DNA of 64,000 bases from Gracilariopsis chorda (Eukaryota; Rhodophyta; Florideophyceae; Gracilariales; Gracilariaceae). The stretch lies in NCBI GenBank assembly GCA_003194525.1, contig NBIV01000200.1, positions 51,731-115,730 on the forward strand, read 5' to 3'. The translations under genes and the position numbers were made by a program. Below are positions 11,450-23,383 of this stretch, piece after piece. The stretch's first letter is position 1. Each line of letters begins with the position of its first letter. Below the pieces are notes generated by a model that was not told the DNA's origin, searched no databases, and saw only the letters and a program-made list of their open reading frames with translations.

Positions 11450-13480
11450 GCAAAATGGATCTGATTTGGGGCTCTCAGAAGAAACGTGCCCTCTTTTTCC
11501 AAGTGAATGGCCAGTGGCTATATTTTAGGTATGATTTTCACATGGAAACACTCAAAGATTCCCCAAGCAGCCTTTATCACGCCCACCACACGCGCAAGCA
11601 TGTACGCACGAATGTAGTCCCGCACTTGCCGCTGTTTTTGTTGCTCTTTCTGCGTCCTGTCTTATTAGCTCCACTCAGATTGGCACGACCTCCTGAGCTT
11701 TGGGCTTCTTAAAGGCGTACTTCATCGAATAGACCACTGCGCCCTCTCCTGGCGTGCGTTTTAAGTTTATATGAGAGCGGTTATTCTTGGTCAGAATTGG
11801 ATTTTACGGCACAATCTTGAAGTCTTGTGCTCTTCTCATGCCATTCATCACGCGATTCATGCCTTCTTCAATGTACATCTCCGGCACAACCATGTTGCTG
11901 TTGTATCCAAACTAGCACCGCCCAGCGCGATTTCGGCAATAGGGGGAGTGGCGATGCATTTGCGTGGAACGAATAAGGCCACGCAGCACGTCTTCTTAAC
12001 CAGGAGGAGAAACGTCTGCACGAATCAGTTCGTCGATCACGTCAAAGTTTTCAATCACGCCTCCTTTGAGGCACCCAAGGATGTGGTGATGAGGCCCATT
12101 GCGTTCTTGAAACTTAAGCTTTAGTGCAAGCCCCAATCATTTCATTCCAAAGGTGTACTCCGAGTTCTTCTCCGAGTCCTTTGTGAAAGCATTGGCGTAC
12201 TGGTTGTACACCCTCCCAATCAGGTCCGGTCTGTTAAACCGTCGAGGGCGGTTACTCTGTGTGGTAAATGCGTTACGATTGCTGGTATCAATCCCAAAGC
12301 GCTGGATGTGCTCTCGCCAGATGTGCATGGTTATTGTAATGAAAAGAGAGGGAAATTCTCTCCGCGCCACGGTTTCCTGTAGATCCATGCGCTTGTTCTC
12401 CCAGTACGCTGCTGAGGTGACCGATTCATCGGGCAGGAAGATACGTTCAATTTGCGCGGTATGGGATGGTGACAGTTGGCCAGTTTGCTGTTGTGCTTGC
12501 TGGATCTCCTGCTCCTGTACCATACGCGCCTGTTGGTCTCTACAAGAAGCGCAGTCGCATGTTCTCAATGTTTTTGTGCGTGCGGAGCACCCACATGGGC
12601 ATCAACGATCCACTGTTTAGAAGGATGTTGTATGAGGACAGATGTCGCTTTGCGTTTTTAGTCCAGGTGAGCTTCCGGAGCTTATAATCGTTAACGCTGA
12701 GACCTGAGCTTTGCTGTATGGAGTTCCTTTCCTCCAGAAACAGCCTGATGTCAAATGTTTCGTGCTGATCGCCATAAGGGTAGAGAACAGAGAGAGTGCC
12801 CTTCTTCGCAAGTTTGGATGCCAGTTTTAAAAATTGGTACCGCAATTGCGAATTGTTTGCGGCATTCGCAATCGCCTCTGCTCCAGCTGCAGCCGCAGTC
12901 GTGACTGCAGCCTGCTCTTCCGTTACGGTTCCATCTGCCAAGCGCGGTACTTGGGACTCCACTCGGTACAGGCCAATAGGATCAACTACAAGCGTTCTCA
13001 TCATGGCTGGGCCCCACCAAGAACATCTTCAGTAAGAGGACCTGCAGCTGCATGAGGAGCACTGATTGTGGCACTTCGGGTTTCTTCGTATCCACGTACA
13101 ACTACTCCCTGTTCCGCTGCTTGGAAGATTATTTCCACGGCAGTCTCCGGTTTCTGTTGTTGATGTTGCGTGCTAAGCATGGATCCTGAAATTCTTCTCA
13201 TTACACACCACACTCCGGTGGTCTCTTTGCCAAGCAAAACACAAACGCAATATTTGCAGCTATGAATTTTCAATTTCCAGTCCGGGTATGGGCAGGAGAA
13301 GAGCGTGTGTGAGTGCTCGCCGCATCTTCCGCATCACCTTTCACACGCAGTGGAAAGCCTCTCAAACTCTGGAACGCTTGCACGGATGGCTGGATCATTC
13401 CAAGCTTCAGCTGCCACGGGTCCCATGCTTCATACACCCAATACATTCCTTGATCTGAACGTCCAGTAGACTGCCTCATC
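11450..13480 (-). pseudogene. Helitron Rep (HUH endonuclease) pseudogene
   Basis: Longest intact pieces are at 12540-13004 and 12137-12568, in different frames. The HUH segment lies past a stop at 12137 in yet another frame. Helitron Rep nicks and joins single-stranded DNA during rolling-circle transposition. The identification rests on order and spacing of about eight family segments, not on one motif. The frame at 13270-13479 (WVYEAWDPWQLKLG) is probably N-terminal but I do not recognise it. Confidence 0.68.
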
Positions 13481-13557
13481 GTGGTATCAACCTGCTTCTG
13501 TAGCTGCTGTGGCTTCTGCGGTGGCGGGTGTAAGGAAGCAGGAGTGATCTCATCTTC

Positions 13558-14363
13558 CTAAACTTCCATGATACATGGCATCTGCTCTTGTTCTTGTTCC
13601 GCTTGTCTCAGAGCAGACTGCTGTGGAGGCTGTAAGGGAGCAGGATTGGTCTCATTCTCTTCCAAGTTTATGGTAACAGGCATTTGCTCTGCCTCTTGAG
13701 CTTGCGGAACAGCAGGCTGCTGCCGCAGATGTGAGGGAGCAGGAGTGATCTCATCCTCTTCCTCCTCCATTGGAACGGGCATCTTTTCTGCAGGCATCGG
13801 TGGTAGATTATAAGGCATAGAAGACGGAGTAATGTGAGAGGGAAGACCTCTCACGAACATGATAAATCCTGGTATCGGAGAGGGCGTTGGTAGGGCTGTG
13901 GGAATGGGACCACCCGCCCCAGCGACGTTTGCGATCTCCGCCGCTGCAACTGACGTAGGTGCAGGAGTAATTTCGTCTTCTTCCGCAGCTGAAACAATGG
14001 GTCTTTGCACGTGCGTGCCCCCCTCCTTAATCTCCGCTTCATCTGGAGTGGGAAGAACTGGTCATCGTCAAGGTCGTCCAGCCCATGGCCGTGCTCCTTT
14101 TCTGTTCACCCGATGTCCTCCATCCTTTTGCCTTGCGCCACCTGCTTTCACCATGGAACCTCCAGAATTGGTTCTGTACCCCCCAGAATTGGGTCTAGAC
14201 CCTCCAGAATTTTTGTTCTGGCACTTCCGGAACTGGCCCTTAAACCTCCAGAACTTGCCCTGGCATCTCCAGAATTCGCACTGGTACCTCCAGAATCTGC
14301 TCTGGCACATCCAGCCTTAGACGGGACCCCTCTAGAGTTCGGACGTTGCCCTTCTCTCGTCAT
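13558..14363 (-). pseudogene. Possible N-terminal region of the Helitron protein, repeat-rich
   Basis: On the minus strand an ATG at 14363 opens a frame with a 7-residue repeat, then a frame at 13558-14010 rich in Gln, Glu and Pro with the motif EEDEITPAP or close variants three times; a fourth copy (EDEITPA) lies just past its stop near 13540. It is on the same strand as, and directly upstream of, the Helitron Rep relic and may be its N-terminus, but it carries no conserved domain. Confidence 0.4.
14159..14318 (-). repeat. 21-nt coding minisatellite, eight degenerate units
   Basis: The core CCAGAA (+ strand, one unit CCGGAA) recurs at 14162, 14183, 14204, 14227, 14248, 14269, 14290 and 14311. 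Spacing is 21 nt except one 23-nt interval, which shifts the minus-strand frame. Units encode a Ser/Gly-rich heptapeptide on the minus strand. Direct repeats this short with diverged units are not a CRISPR array. Confidence 0.85.
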
Positions 14364-14409
14364 TTTAATTTACGAAAATAAGAAACTGTAATTCTAGGTT
14401 TTTAAACCG

Positions 14410-15216
14410 TGTAGTGCAACGCCCTCAGGGAGGGATTCCTGGTACTTGATTGTTTTCCCGATATTATCGGTTGTGTAGTGTGTATGTGAACTAAGCCCCA
14501 CAATGGTGGGTATGGACACGTGGGACACGGTTTTGGGTCAATTGGCGGTTGGCCACAGTAGTGGATGTTGCCACGAAATGTGGAGTATTTTAGTTGATTT
14601 TATTTATTATTTTCACACCCATTTCTGGGAAGCTAGTACTTAGTGCGACGGCGCACTGCCGTCGCACCAGTAAACCTTCCCCAACATGGGACCCCAACCT
14701 GGGGAATTGGCTCTGAGCTTTACCGCCTCCGCGTGTTCTCAACTCCTCCTTGGAGGGAAGCACCGTAGTGTACGGAAGTTCACCCCCCTTGCACATCTAA
14801 AGGAGACCCATCATTGGGAGTACTAATTGTTCCAATCATATTGGTGTTTCGCCCTGTATAGGGAGTCCTGTCCACCGGCATTGCCGTATCTACTCGTCGC
14901 TCTCGCGACCCACTTCGTCCTTCCTCTTTCCCCTTTTTAGGGTAGCACCTCCCGCTATCCGCGGCCCTCGTGTGCGCATCCGCTCACACACCCCCACTTA
15001 CGTGAAACATACCTCTACTGAGAATCACACCCCGCTCACGCGGATACCGATTCTTCGCCTTCACCTCCCTGCGCGAGTCGCGACAGGTGTCCCTGGTCTT
15101 ACAAACCGGCTTCGCCGTGACACCTCTGGGAGGGCTCTACCCAACTGGGTTCACCTCGTGAGAGGAAGATCCCGGACGTCTTTCGGTGTTTTTCCCCTTT
15201 GGGGCATTGCACCACA
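14410..15216 (+). repeat. 5' LTR of gypsy copy A
   Basis: 807 bases, TGTAGTGCAACG to GCACCACA, ending TG...CA. Boundaries agree with the solo LTR at 42906-43712, which is fixed by its target duplication. Its first 60 bases or so differ from the 3' LTR while the rest is nearly identical. Confidence 0.93.
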
Positions 15217-15219
15217 AAG

Positions 15220-15232
15220 TGGTCTCCCGACC
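15220..15232 (+). other. Primer binding site
   Basis: TGGTCTCCCGACC, three bases after the LTR. TGG pairs with the CCA end of a tRNA. The same 13 bases occur beside the LTR of copy C (34713-34725, minus strand). I cannot name the primer tRNA. Confidence 0.75.
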
Positions 15233-15321
15233 TAGAATCGGTTTTTGTTTTCCCTCTTACGAGGTTTGTTTTCATTCACCGGAAGTTCCGTGATCGTTTC
15301 TCGTCGTAACGGTATTTTCTC

Positions 15322-17496
15322 ATGTCGAGAAATCCCTCCGACGCGGAGCCAGTGGTTACGCGTAGTCGCTCCCGCGACAACGCGGACACTTCCGAAGTTC
15401 GGTTCGTACCCCGTGTCCCTATACGGACAAGTTCCAGCCGTGCTGGCGCCGCTTCATCGCGGAATGATACCCCCGACCGGGAACCCCGGAACCTCCTTTT
15501 GCCCTCGTTATCACCACCGCAGGGGAATGCAGCATCGACTCCGGCTGTTGCCGCAGTGCCCCAGGCACCCCGGCCTGCTCCCGCTGTCGCGGCTTCAAGC
15601 CCCCGTGGAACGGGCGATAACACCCCCCAGGGGACTTCCCTGGAATCCCAGGTCCGCGCTCTGTGGACCGCCCATGACACCCTTGTAGGGGAACTAAAAT
15701 CCCTCCAAGAGGTGGTCTCGGCAACCCCCGTAAAGGACGTCGCCGAGGAACTCCGTATTTTACGGTCTGACGTCAACTCCGTGTTGGAGAGTTTGGGACA
15801 ACCCGCCGCCTTCATCGAAGGAGTTGAAGCCCGATTTGATCGGATTGGTGCCCGCCTGGAGACGCTGGAGCAGTTCATCCTCATGGACAAACCATCCCCG
15901 GGTGATCCGGTAAACGAGGCATCGCACAACGACCAGGTTGCTGGGAAGAAGAAACGCCGTCACCGACGGAAACACCACCGAAAATATTCGGACTCCGATT
16001 CTTCGACATCGTCGGACTCATCCCGAAACCATTCGGTTAGCTCGAGCTCCTCGGACTCCGACTCGGAGGACGAGAAGCGAGGCTACTCCTCCCCCTCGAA
16101 GCGGTCATCGGCCACTGAAGGTGTGGTCCGAACCCGCCAGAAGGGGAGAAGACACCCCGGTCTCCCAGAATTGAAACCGACAAACCCGGATTACCGGAAG
16201 CGTTTATCATACCGGTACTACCGGCTTGAAGATTCGTCACTTGGACGTACGCCCCGTGGTACGGGAAAGGTGCGAGAATGCATTAAGCGAATGCAGCTCT
16301 CGCTCCGCAACCAGTATTTTACTGGAGAGGACCCAGTCCTAGTACTGGATTTCCTATCCCGCTTTGTAGCGGAGGCCGATATCCTCGGTATGAATGAGGG
16401 ACAAGCCTATTTGGCTTTACCGTATTTCTTACGGGGAGTGGCGGAGGACCAATACACCTCTGTCAGAGGATCTTCTCGCGCTTCCGAGGGAGGAGTTACT
16501 TGCTGGCCGGAGGCTGTGCAGTATCTTCTGCGCTCCTACGCCACCAACACCGCTATTCAGCAGGCTATCCTCGCGTTGCGAGATGCATGCCAGCGTGCTG
16601 GAGAGACCGAGACTGATTACTCGGTGCGCCTTAACAAGGCTTTCCACAGATGTGGTAACGTATACCCCGCTGGGGAGCGCAGTACCATGTTCATTGATGG
16701 TCTTGACCCGGCAATCCGGAGTTTAGTTACCCGTTATCGGGAGGACAAGCGAAGGATCACCTACCTCGAGCTGGTCCAACACGCTCGAGCGGAAGGGGAT
16801 GCACTTCGTGCAAGAACTCCGAACAATCGGTCTAAATCCGCCAAGGCGTTGTTGCTGGAAAGCGAAGCTTCCTCTCTCCCGCTCACCGCGGATGGGAACC
16901 CTGGACAGGGATTTGATACCGTGCATTTAGCGCAGGGGGATGGTGTGTCGATACCCACCAGTGAGTTACCGTCAACGACGGAGATGACCCATGATACGGG
17001 AACAGAAGATCCCGTTCTATACGGTGGTAACAGTCGGGTTTAACCCCAACGACTCCCGTTTTCAAACGGTCAATCCCGTTATCAACGGCCTGGATGGACT
17101 GACACCCGCTCTGCGGTTCGCTTCTCCGATACTCGGAATAATAATCCGCGTGTCGCGGTGCTGGCTCTCATTTGCCACCTGTGCTATGCCCATGGCCATA
17201 CCTCTCCTCAGTGTATTTGTTCACTGAAGGATATGGCCAAGGTGGTGGCAAATTATGAGGCCCTCACTCCAGAGGAGAAACGTTCCGTCCCGACGGCTTC
17301 CTACCTCCGTGCTAAAACGGACTTTTCCCACGCCCTACCACAGACCCCGCGTGCGCGGCAAGCTTCATACACCCCGATTCGGGAGATCACGCAACCATCC
17401 GTTGCAACCCCCGCTTATGCGGATAGAAACCCCCGTCAACGGGATGAAGCACTCGTTGTCGAGGAAACCAACCCACCGCCGAAGGCGGAAAACTAA
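15322..17496 (+). pseudogene. gag: Gag of gypsy copy A (one in-frame stop)
   Basis: Structural protein that assembles the particle and binds element RNA. It opens with ATG at 15322. The N-terminal third is Ser/Pro/Arg-rich with a predicted coiled region (near VEARFDRIGARLETLEQ) and a basic, Ser/Asp-rich patch. The Ty3-type capsid domain lies at about 16230-16820 (LVLDFLSRFVAEAD, LPYFLRGVAEDQY, NKAFHRCGNVY). An in-frame TAA at 17041-17043 interrupts the frame; copy C has a sense codon there. After it, in the same frame, comes a zinc knuckle C-x2-C-x4-H-x4-C (about 17167-17208). Gag ends TAA at 17494, directly after GGAAAAC, the likely -1 shift site into pol. Confidence 0.9.
17487..17493 (+). 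promoter_or_regulatory. Putative -1 ribosomal frameshift heptamer, gag/pol
   Basis: GGAAAAC sits immediately before the gag stop, and pol continues in the -1 frame. Copy B has the same bases (63862-63868, minus strand). Copy C has the canonical GGGAAAC at the same place. A stem (CTCCC/GGGAG, 17507-17520) follows 13 bases downstream and could act as the stimulator. Confidence 0.6.
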
Positions 17497-17498
17497 AT

Positions 17499-20400
17499 GA
17501 GGGAGTCTCCCCTTTGGGAGAGGCGTCCTCAAGAACGAGGCTGTTGGCGCCCGAGGCGTCCTCGCCTCGCTCCCCGGTGAAAGTCCTCTCGAGGAAAGAC
17601 ACCGCTGACGCGGACTCTGCGCACCTCGGTGTGTTGCGTCGCCCGTGGATACGGAGTAAAAATCCCCGGATTCCCGGTAGAGTCTTGGTCTTGGCCAAGC
17701 GCAATTATAAGGTCTATGCCGACCTTGGCCTTGACCCCCAGTTTATGGTGAGGTTTCTCACCGTCCTGGATACAGGTGCAGGCCCCAACTTTGTTGTGGA
17801 ATCATTGTTACCCCCGCTTGTGCGGTCGCATATCCGCTCTGACGCGGTCCCCGACATTTTGAATGCGAACAACAATCCGTTACAAACGGTGGGCACAGTG
17901 GACCTCGTCGTGTGACTTGGTACCTCTGTGGTGAAGTTGGACTTCATTGTTTGCCGTTCATTGGCAGCACCAGTCATACTGGGATGTGATTACTGCGACA
18001 GATTTGTCGACGCAATCAGGCCCCGCCTCAGGCGTGTAGAACTTGAAGACGGATCGTCGGTTCCGATTGTTCGCCGCCTGCTAAAGCGGTCCTCTCGGAA
18101 ACAAGTTCCGCTCCCTGCTGCGCAGGAACCACCGCCCGCGTCCCGCGAGTCCACCAAGCTCCGCGTCGCTGCCTCGGTTTCTATACCGGCTGAGTCCCAA
18201 GTCTGGGTGCAGGTAAATTCCCGTCAACACGGTCTTCGGGTTATACAACCCCTCGCCTCGTTGTACGAGAAATCCCAGCTGGCGCTGGCTAATGGAATTG
18301 TCTCCATTTCCCTGGATGTCCCTTTCCGGATATTGGTTGCCAACCTTGGCAAACACCCCCAGTATCTGGTCAAACACCAAGTAATTGGGAGTGTAGCCCC
18401 CCATCCTATGGGAATGCTGCCAACAAAGATGACAGCCGCCGATGTACTCGGAGTTACCACCTCTTCTGAGGAGTTCGCCCCGCCGCCCGAAGACGTCAAG
18501 TCTAAGGAGGGGGAGGAAACCGCTACTTCAGCGCCGAACATACCGAGTAACTCGGAATTGCGAACCACACCTGTTCCACAGGACAATGCTCCATCGAGCA
18601 ATGACCGGATTGATCCGGAAAAAGCACTTGAAGCGCTGGACTTCAGCCACGTGCCAGAGTCGCACCGCGACAAACTCCGTACTATGTTACGGGATTTCAC
18701 CACAATGTGGGATGGCTCGCTTGGCTCGCTTGATGCAACGGAACACCGGATCGATTTAATCCCCGGTGCGCGACCGGTTGCACAACCCCCTTACAGGGCA
18801 GGTCCGAAAGCTCGGGAAGAGGAGCAGTCCCAGGTGGACAAGATGCTCCGCGCAGGTGTGATTGAGCCCGCTCAATCACCCTGGGCATCCCCAGTTGTAC
18901 TCGCTTTAAAGGCCGACGGAACCTGGAGGTTCTGTGTCGACTACCGCCGGCTCAATGCCGTGACTGTTAGGGACACGTACCCCATCCCTCGTATGGACGA
19001 GTGCATTGACTCCCTTGGAAACGCCACCGTGTTCACGGCCCTTGATGCCAATTGGGGATATTGGCAAGTACCTGTCAGACAGGAGGATCGCGACAAAACC
19101 GCATTCACCTGCCATGCAGGAACGTACCGCTTCAAGCGGGTGCCATTTGGGTTAACAAACGCCCCCGCCACCTTTCAGCGTGCAGTAGATATTCTACTCA
19201 ACCGCTTTAAGTGGCGGAGTTGTCTGGTCTACCTTGATGATATCATCATCTTCTCCAACTCGTTGGACGACCATCTCACTCACGTCCGAGACGTGCTCAC
19301 CGTACTCCGCGATGCGGGAATTACCCTCAAGTTGAGGAAATGCGAGTTTTTCACAGATACTGTGAAGTATCTGGGTCACATTATCCGTCCTGGACGGTTA
19401 GCGATCGAGAAAACTCGAGTCAAATCCCTCGTTGAGGCGAAAGAACCCCGTACTCAAACGGAACTGCGCTCCTTTCTGGGGCTGGTCAACGTCTATCGAC
19501 GGTTTATCCCGAACTTTTCGGATACTGCAGCGCCCCTGAACGCGTTGTTGCGAAAGGGGAACCCCCCAAAACTGGGAACATTTACGCCCGAGCAATCGGA
19601 AGCTTTTAACTCCTTAAAGGAGGCTGTCACACCAGCACCAATCCTACATCTCCCAAAACTTGGGTTGCCATACTCCGTAGCTACGGACTCGAGCGACTAC
19701 CAAGTCGGGTGTGCTCTTTTTCAAACCACCCCCGAGGGGGAACGACATCCAATTGGTTATTGGTCACGTTCGCCCAATGTTCATGAGCGGAACTACTCCG
19801 TATCGGAGAAAGAGTGCCTCGCCGTCGTATGGGCGATGACCACTCTGCGCCCCTATCTTATGGGAATTCACTTCACCGTGTACACGGATCATTCCTCATT
19901 GAGGTGGTTGATGAATATCTCCGACCCGTCGGGACGCCTCATGCGCTGGAGACTCCGCCTCGCGGAATATGACTTTCAAGTCATTTATAAAAAGGGTGCG
20001 CAGAACACCCAGGCCGACGCTTTATCGCGGTTAACCACAAGTGGGGAAGCCCTCCCAACGGAGGATGATGAAGTCCCATGCTTCATGGCTATAGACCCGG
20101 ATGATCCGGAATATGCCGTCGAGGCTAGGCCAGAAACCTGGGACGAGGATGCTGATTTTGACGAACTACTCGCATCGCGAGATAAATCTGAGAACCCGTT
20201 ACCGGGAAACTTTGTACCGGTATCACCGGAAGAAATGATCCGGGAACAATTCGGCGACCGATTCTGTACGAGAATTCGTGCCCGTATCAACGGTGGTGAA
20301 GATCTCCCTTTCGGGGTAAACGACAAAGGCTACCTCGTAAGAAAGGTCGAAGCCCGCCCACAGATTGTGGTACCACATTCCCTGCAATCGCGGGTGTTAC

Positions 20401-23075
20401 ATCTATCACACTACGCCCCCATTGGAGGTCACCCAGGTGGGAGGAAACTCTACCTAACCCTGCGAAGGGATTTCTATTGGCCCGCAATGGCGGTGGATTG
20501 CTACGCAACTGTGCGGTTTTGTAGCGAATGCGCGAAGAATCGCGTCAAACTCCGCAAAAATGCGAAGAAGATGAAACTATTCCCCGCAAGGGCGCCGCTC
20601 GAGTTTATTGCGATCGATATTCTCGGACCATTACTCACCACGAAACGTGGAAACAAGTTTCTACTTGTCATTACCGACCGCTTTTCTAAGCTGGTAGGGA
20701 CTGTCCCTCTTCGGAGGATAACCGCTCTCACGGTGGCCCAGGCTCTGGTGACACACTAGATTTTTGTCTACGGTCCCCCTGTAGAGGTGCTCTCTGACAA
20801 CGGGAAGCAGTTCGTGAGCAAGTTCTTCCAGGATGTTTGTCGCATCCTCGATGTCAAGAACTTGTTCACGACTACCTACCACCCCCAGTGTAATGGGCAA
20901 GTTGAACGGTTTAACCGGACGTTACTCGCGGCGTTACGTTCCTACGTCGCTGACCACCCAACGAATTGGGATCTCTACGCTGATGCGGTAACCTACGCGT
21001 ACAATACGCAGGTACACCGGACTACCGGAGTTTCGCCATTCGAGTTAGTTCTATCTAGAACACCCCCGCCTGTGGCGCTGGAACCCCAAGCTACCTTGGA
21101 CAATTTCCCATCTGTGGGTATCTACCGGCAGCAATGGAAGCAATGGCTTTCCAAGCTGGTCCCCGCTGCGCGGAAGTCTATGGCACGGGCCCAAGCCGCT
21201 TACAAGCGGAATTTTGACGCTCGCGTGCGAGGAAAACCGTCCCCGATTCGGGCAAATAACTACGTCTTCATCAGGAAGGAATACTACAACCCGGAACGGG
21301 AGAAGCGTCACAAACTCTCGCCTGTGGCGGATGGACCCTTCAAGGTGATCTCTGTTAACACCGACACTGTTGTGGTAGAGATGGGGGACACGCACGAAAG
21401 GATTTCCCGTGATCGTGTTGTCCTTGCCCCTCCTCCCTCGTCAGAGGTAGTCCTGGATCCAGGCAACCCCGTTTCTACGGACTCCGCTACACCGGAATAA
21501 TCCGGGAGTACTAGACCTACGGTACTACCACACCCCAGCCGGGGACTCTCAGACCTACCGACTCTGTCGGACTCACCGGCTCAGCCGGGTAATTCGGGCC
21601 CCTCAGCGCCCGCCCCTACCACGTCTGCCCCACTGGCGCGCATCTATACCCGCCAGGCGGGGAATGTTATCCCTTATCCCGCCGCTGCGTCTAAGGAGGG
21701 GGAGGAGAACACTCGTTTTCGAGGAACGATATCACCGTCGCAACGGGAAACACACGGTAACATACGGAACACTGACCGTGGAGCACGGAGTATGTCATGC
21801 GACACTAATCCCCCGTTCCCGGGCAGTGCTGTGCAACAGGAACCAGACGCGCAGGCCCCGCAAAAGCGGCAAATACACCGTTTGTCACGGGAAAACGAGA
21901 AGCCTCACTCCAATACCGCAGCAGCGGAAAGGCAATCGCCCGATGCCTCGAAGCCGCCGTTGGCGGAAGTCCCCGCGGAAGCGGTTCAATCAGGTCGATC
22001 AGACCCGCGCCCTGCGGAGAAGGGGCGCCCAGATACGCCGGCCTCACAGGGGAATACTCACACCCCTCTTGGGGAAAAAGGCGGCCAAGCTGCAGTCGAA
22101 GCTTTAAGCCCTGGCTCGCAAGCACCGGAAACGTCTCCCGTCGTTGACGGAATCAAAGCCCCCGCTACGGGGAATAATTTGCGCCAACCCCCGCATCGCT
22201 GCGGCGAAGAACCGAGAAACTCGGGAATAACGCGCGCCATCGCACGCTCGAAACCGGTCGTACCGGACTCTGCTCCTCCTCACGGAGATGGTGCACTGTG
22301 CTCAGCGGCCATTCCCCTGAAAAGGGTGTCATCGGCACCTGCCCAGCACCCCCCAAAGGGGAATTTTGACCAAAATACCGGTGTACCGGAGTTAGCCCCA
22401 GGCAACCCGTCAGTAGCCGGGGACACCACGGCGTCGCCGGAACGTATGGTGCAGAGCGCTCGTGCGCCTGGCAGGGAGGCGGTTTGCCACCCAATCACCG
22501 TGTCGCACGGGACCCCCCAGGGGATTGTGGAAATGCCGATCCCGCAGGAGCGGTCATCTTCCAGCAAACTCGCGGTTCGTGAGCTCAACCGCGAAGGCGG
22601 AGCCCAAGTCCCCCGCCGACTGGCGGTTCGCCCGGCCTACCGTGAAGACGGGAACAACGACACCCCAATGGGGAACGACTTGCCGGTGAAAACCGTGACA
22701 CCACACACCCTCTTGAGGGATATTTTCCCGCATGAGCAGCGGCCACTAGGACAGCGCACGGCAACGTCGGAGTTATCGCCGAACAACCTGCTAAGGGACA
22801 TTATACCGCACAGTGGGCAGCCCCCGCAGGGAAGTACAACCACCACCCGGCACGGCCGGCAGGTCTACGAACGAGAGTTCGTAGTAGACCGACTTGTCGG
22901 ACACACCTGGGACCAGGATGGTATTCTACAATACCGCGTCCGCTGGTACGGGTACAACCCCAGTGGGGATACGTGGGAGCCAATCGAACACCTCCCACGG
23001 TCGCAGGTCGTGCGATACCACCGTCAAACGGGAACTGCAGCTCCAGCCACGCTGGTAAATGCCCAAGTTGGGTAA
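17499..23075 (+). pseudogene. pol: Pol of gypsy copy A with chromodomain (three in-frame stops)
   Basis: One continuous frame apart from stops TGA 17913, TAG 20757 and TAA 21498; copy B reads CGA, TGG and CAA at these codons. Order of domains: aspartic protease (VLDTGAGPN, near 17770); reverse transcriptase at about 18790-19400 with LDANWGYWQVPV and the catalytic YLDDIIIFS; RNase H at about 19660-20030 (ATDSSDYQVG, YTDHSSLRWL); integrase with the H/H and C-x2-C zinc site (FCSECAKN near 20520) and D, D, E residues (IAIDILGP, LSDNGKQF, GQVERFNR); a long polar linker; and a chromodomain at about 22866-23025 (VRWYGYNPSGDTWEP). The chromodomain places it among chromoviruses, whose integrase is thought to target modified histones. 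Expressed, if at all, by -1 frameshifting from gag. Confidence 0.93.
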
Positions 23076-23383
23076 CGTTGCCGCGCGAGCGGAGAGCGAA
23101 AGTAAAGGATAACAAGACAAGGTCCGTCGAAGACGTGGAACTCAAACGAGAATTACCGTTCTAAACGGGAAAGTTTATTCAAGGGAGCAGCTAGCTCCCC
23201 ACAACACTATACTACACTGCTGGCTATGCCAGGAGAGAAGAACTAGGAAACAACGGCTGGGGTATCAGGGGCTGGTGACTCTGATGCAGAGGAAATTACC
23301 GGAGAACCGGAGACGGCGCACGCGCTTTTATCACCCATTTTCGTCTGGGAACCCTCTGCGTCCGCGGTCGTTTTCCCGTCTTA

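Larger units (their letters stand above)
11190..14363 (-). mobile_element. Decayed Helitron (rolling-circle transposon)
   Basis: Minus-strand fragments in changing frames follow the order of a Helitron Rep protein. Around 13200-13260: a Cys-rich segment ending KETTGVWC. Around 12680-12780: TLSVLYPYGD followed by FDIRLFLEE. Around 12550-12620: a helix ending ENMRLRF. Around 12320-12350: FPSLFITITM. Around 12180-12210: RPDLIGRVYNQYANAF. At 12068-12118: FQERNGPHHHILG, the HUH nuclease motif. Around 12000-12030: FDVIDELIRAD. Around 11690-11770: HINLKRTPGEGAVVY then MKYAFKK. Around 11540-11600: RDYIRAYMLAR then AAWGIFECFHVK and PLAIHLEKEG. No helicase domain or termini were found. Several frameshifts and stops show it is dead. 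Confidence 0.72.

Noticed and set aside
14159-14318. Regular short direct repeats suggestive of a CRISPR array
   Set aside because: Period of 21 nt with diverged units and no spacers; it is a coding minisatellite in a eukaryotic genome.
15276-15929. Antisense frame of 217 codons opposite gag of copy A
   Set aside because: Shadow of gag; no homologous open frame in copy C at this place, unlike the real antisense ORF near the 3' LTR.
21664-22107. Arg-rich open frame of 147 codons inside pol of copy A, also present in copy B
   Set aside because: Out-of-frame shadow of the polar linker of pol; the in-frame reading is the conserved one.
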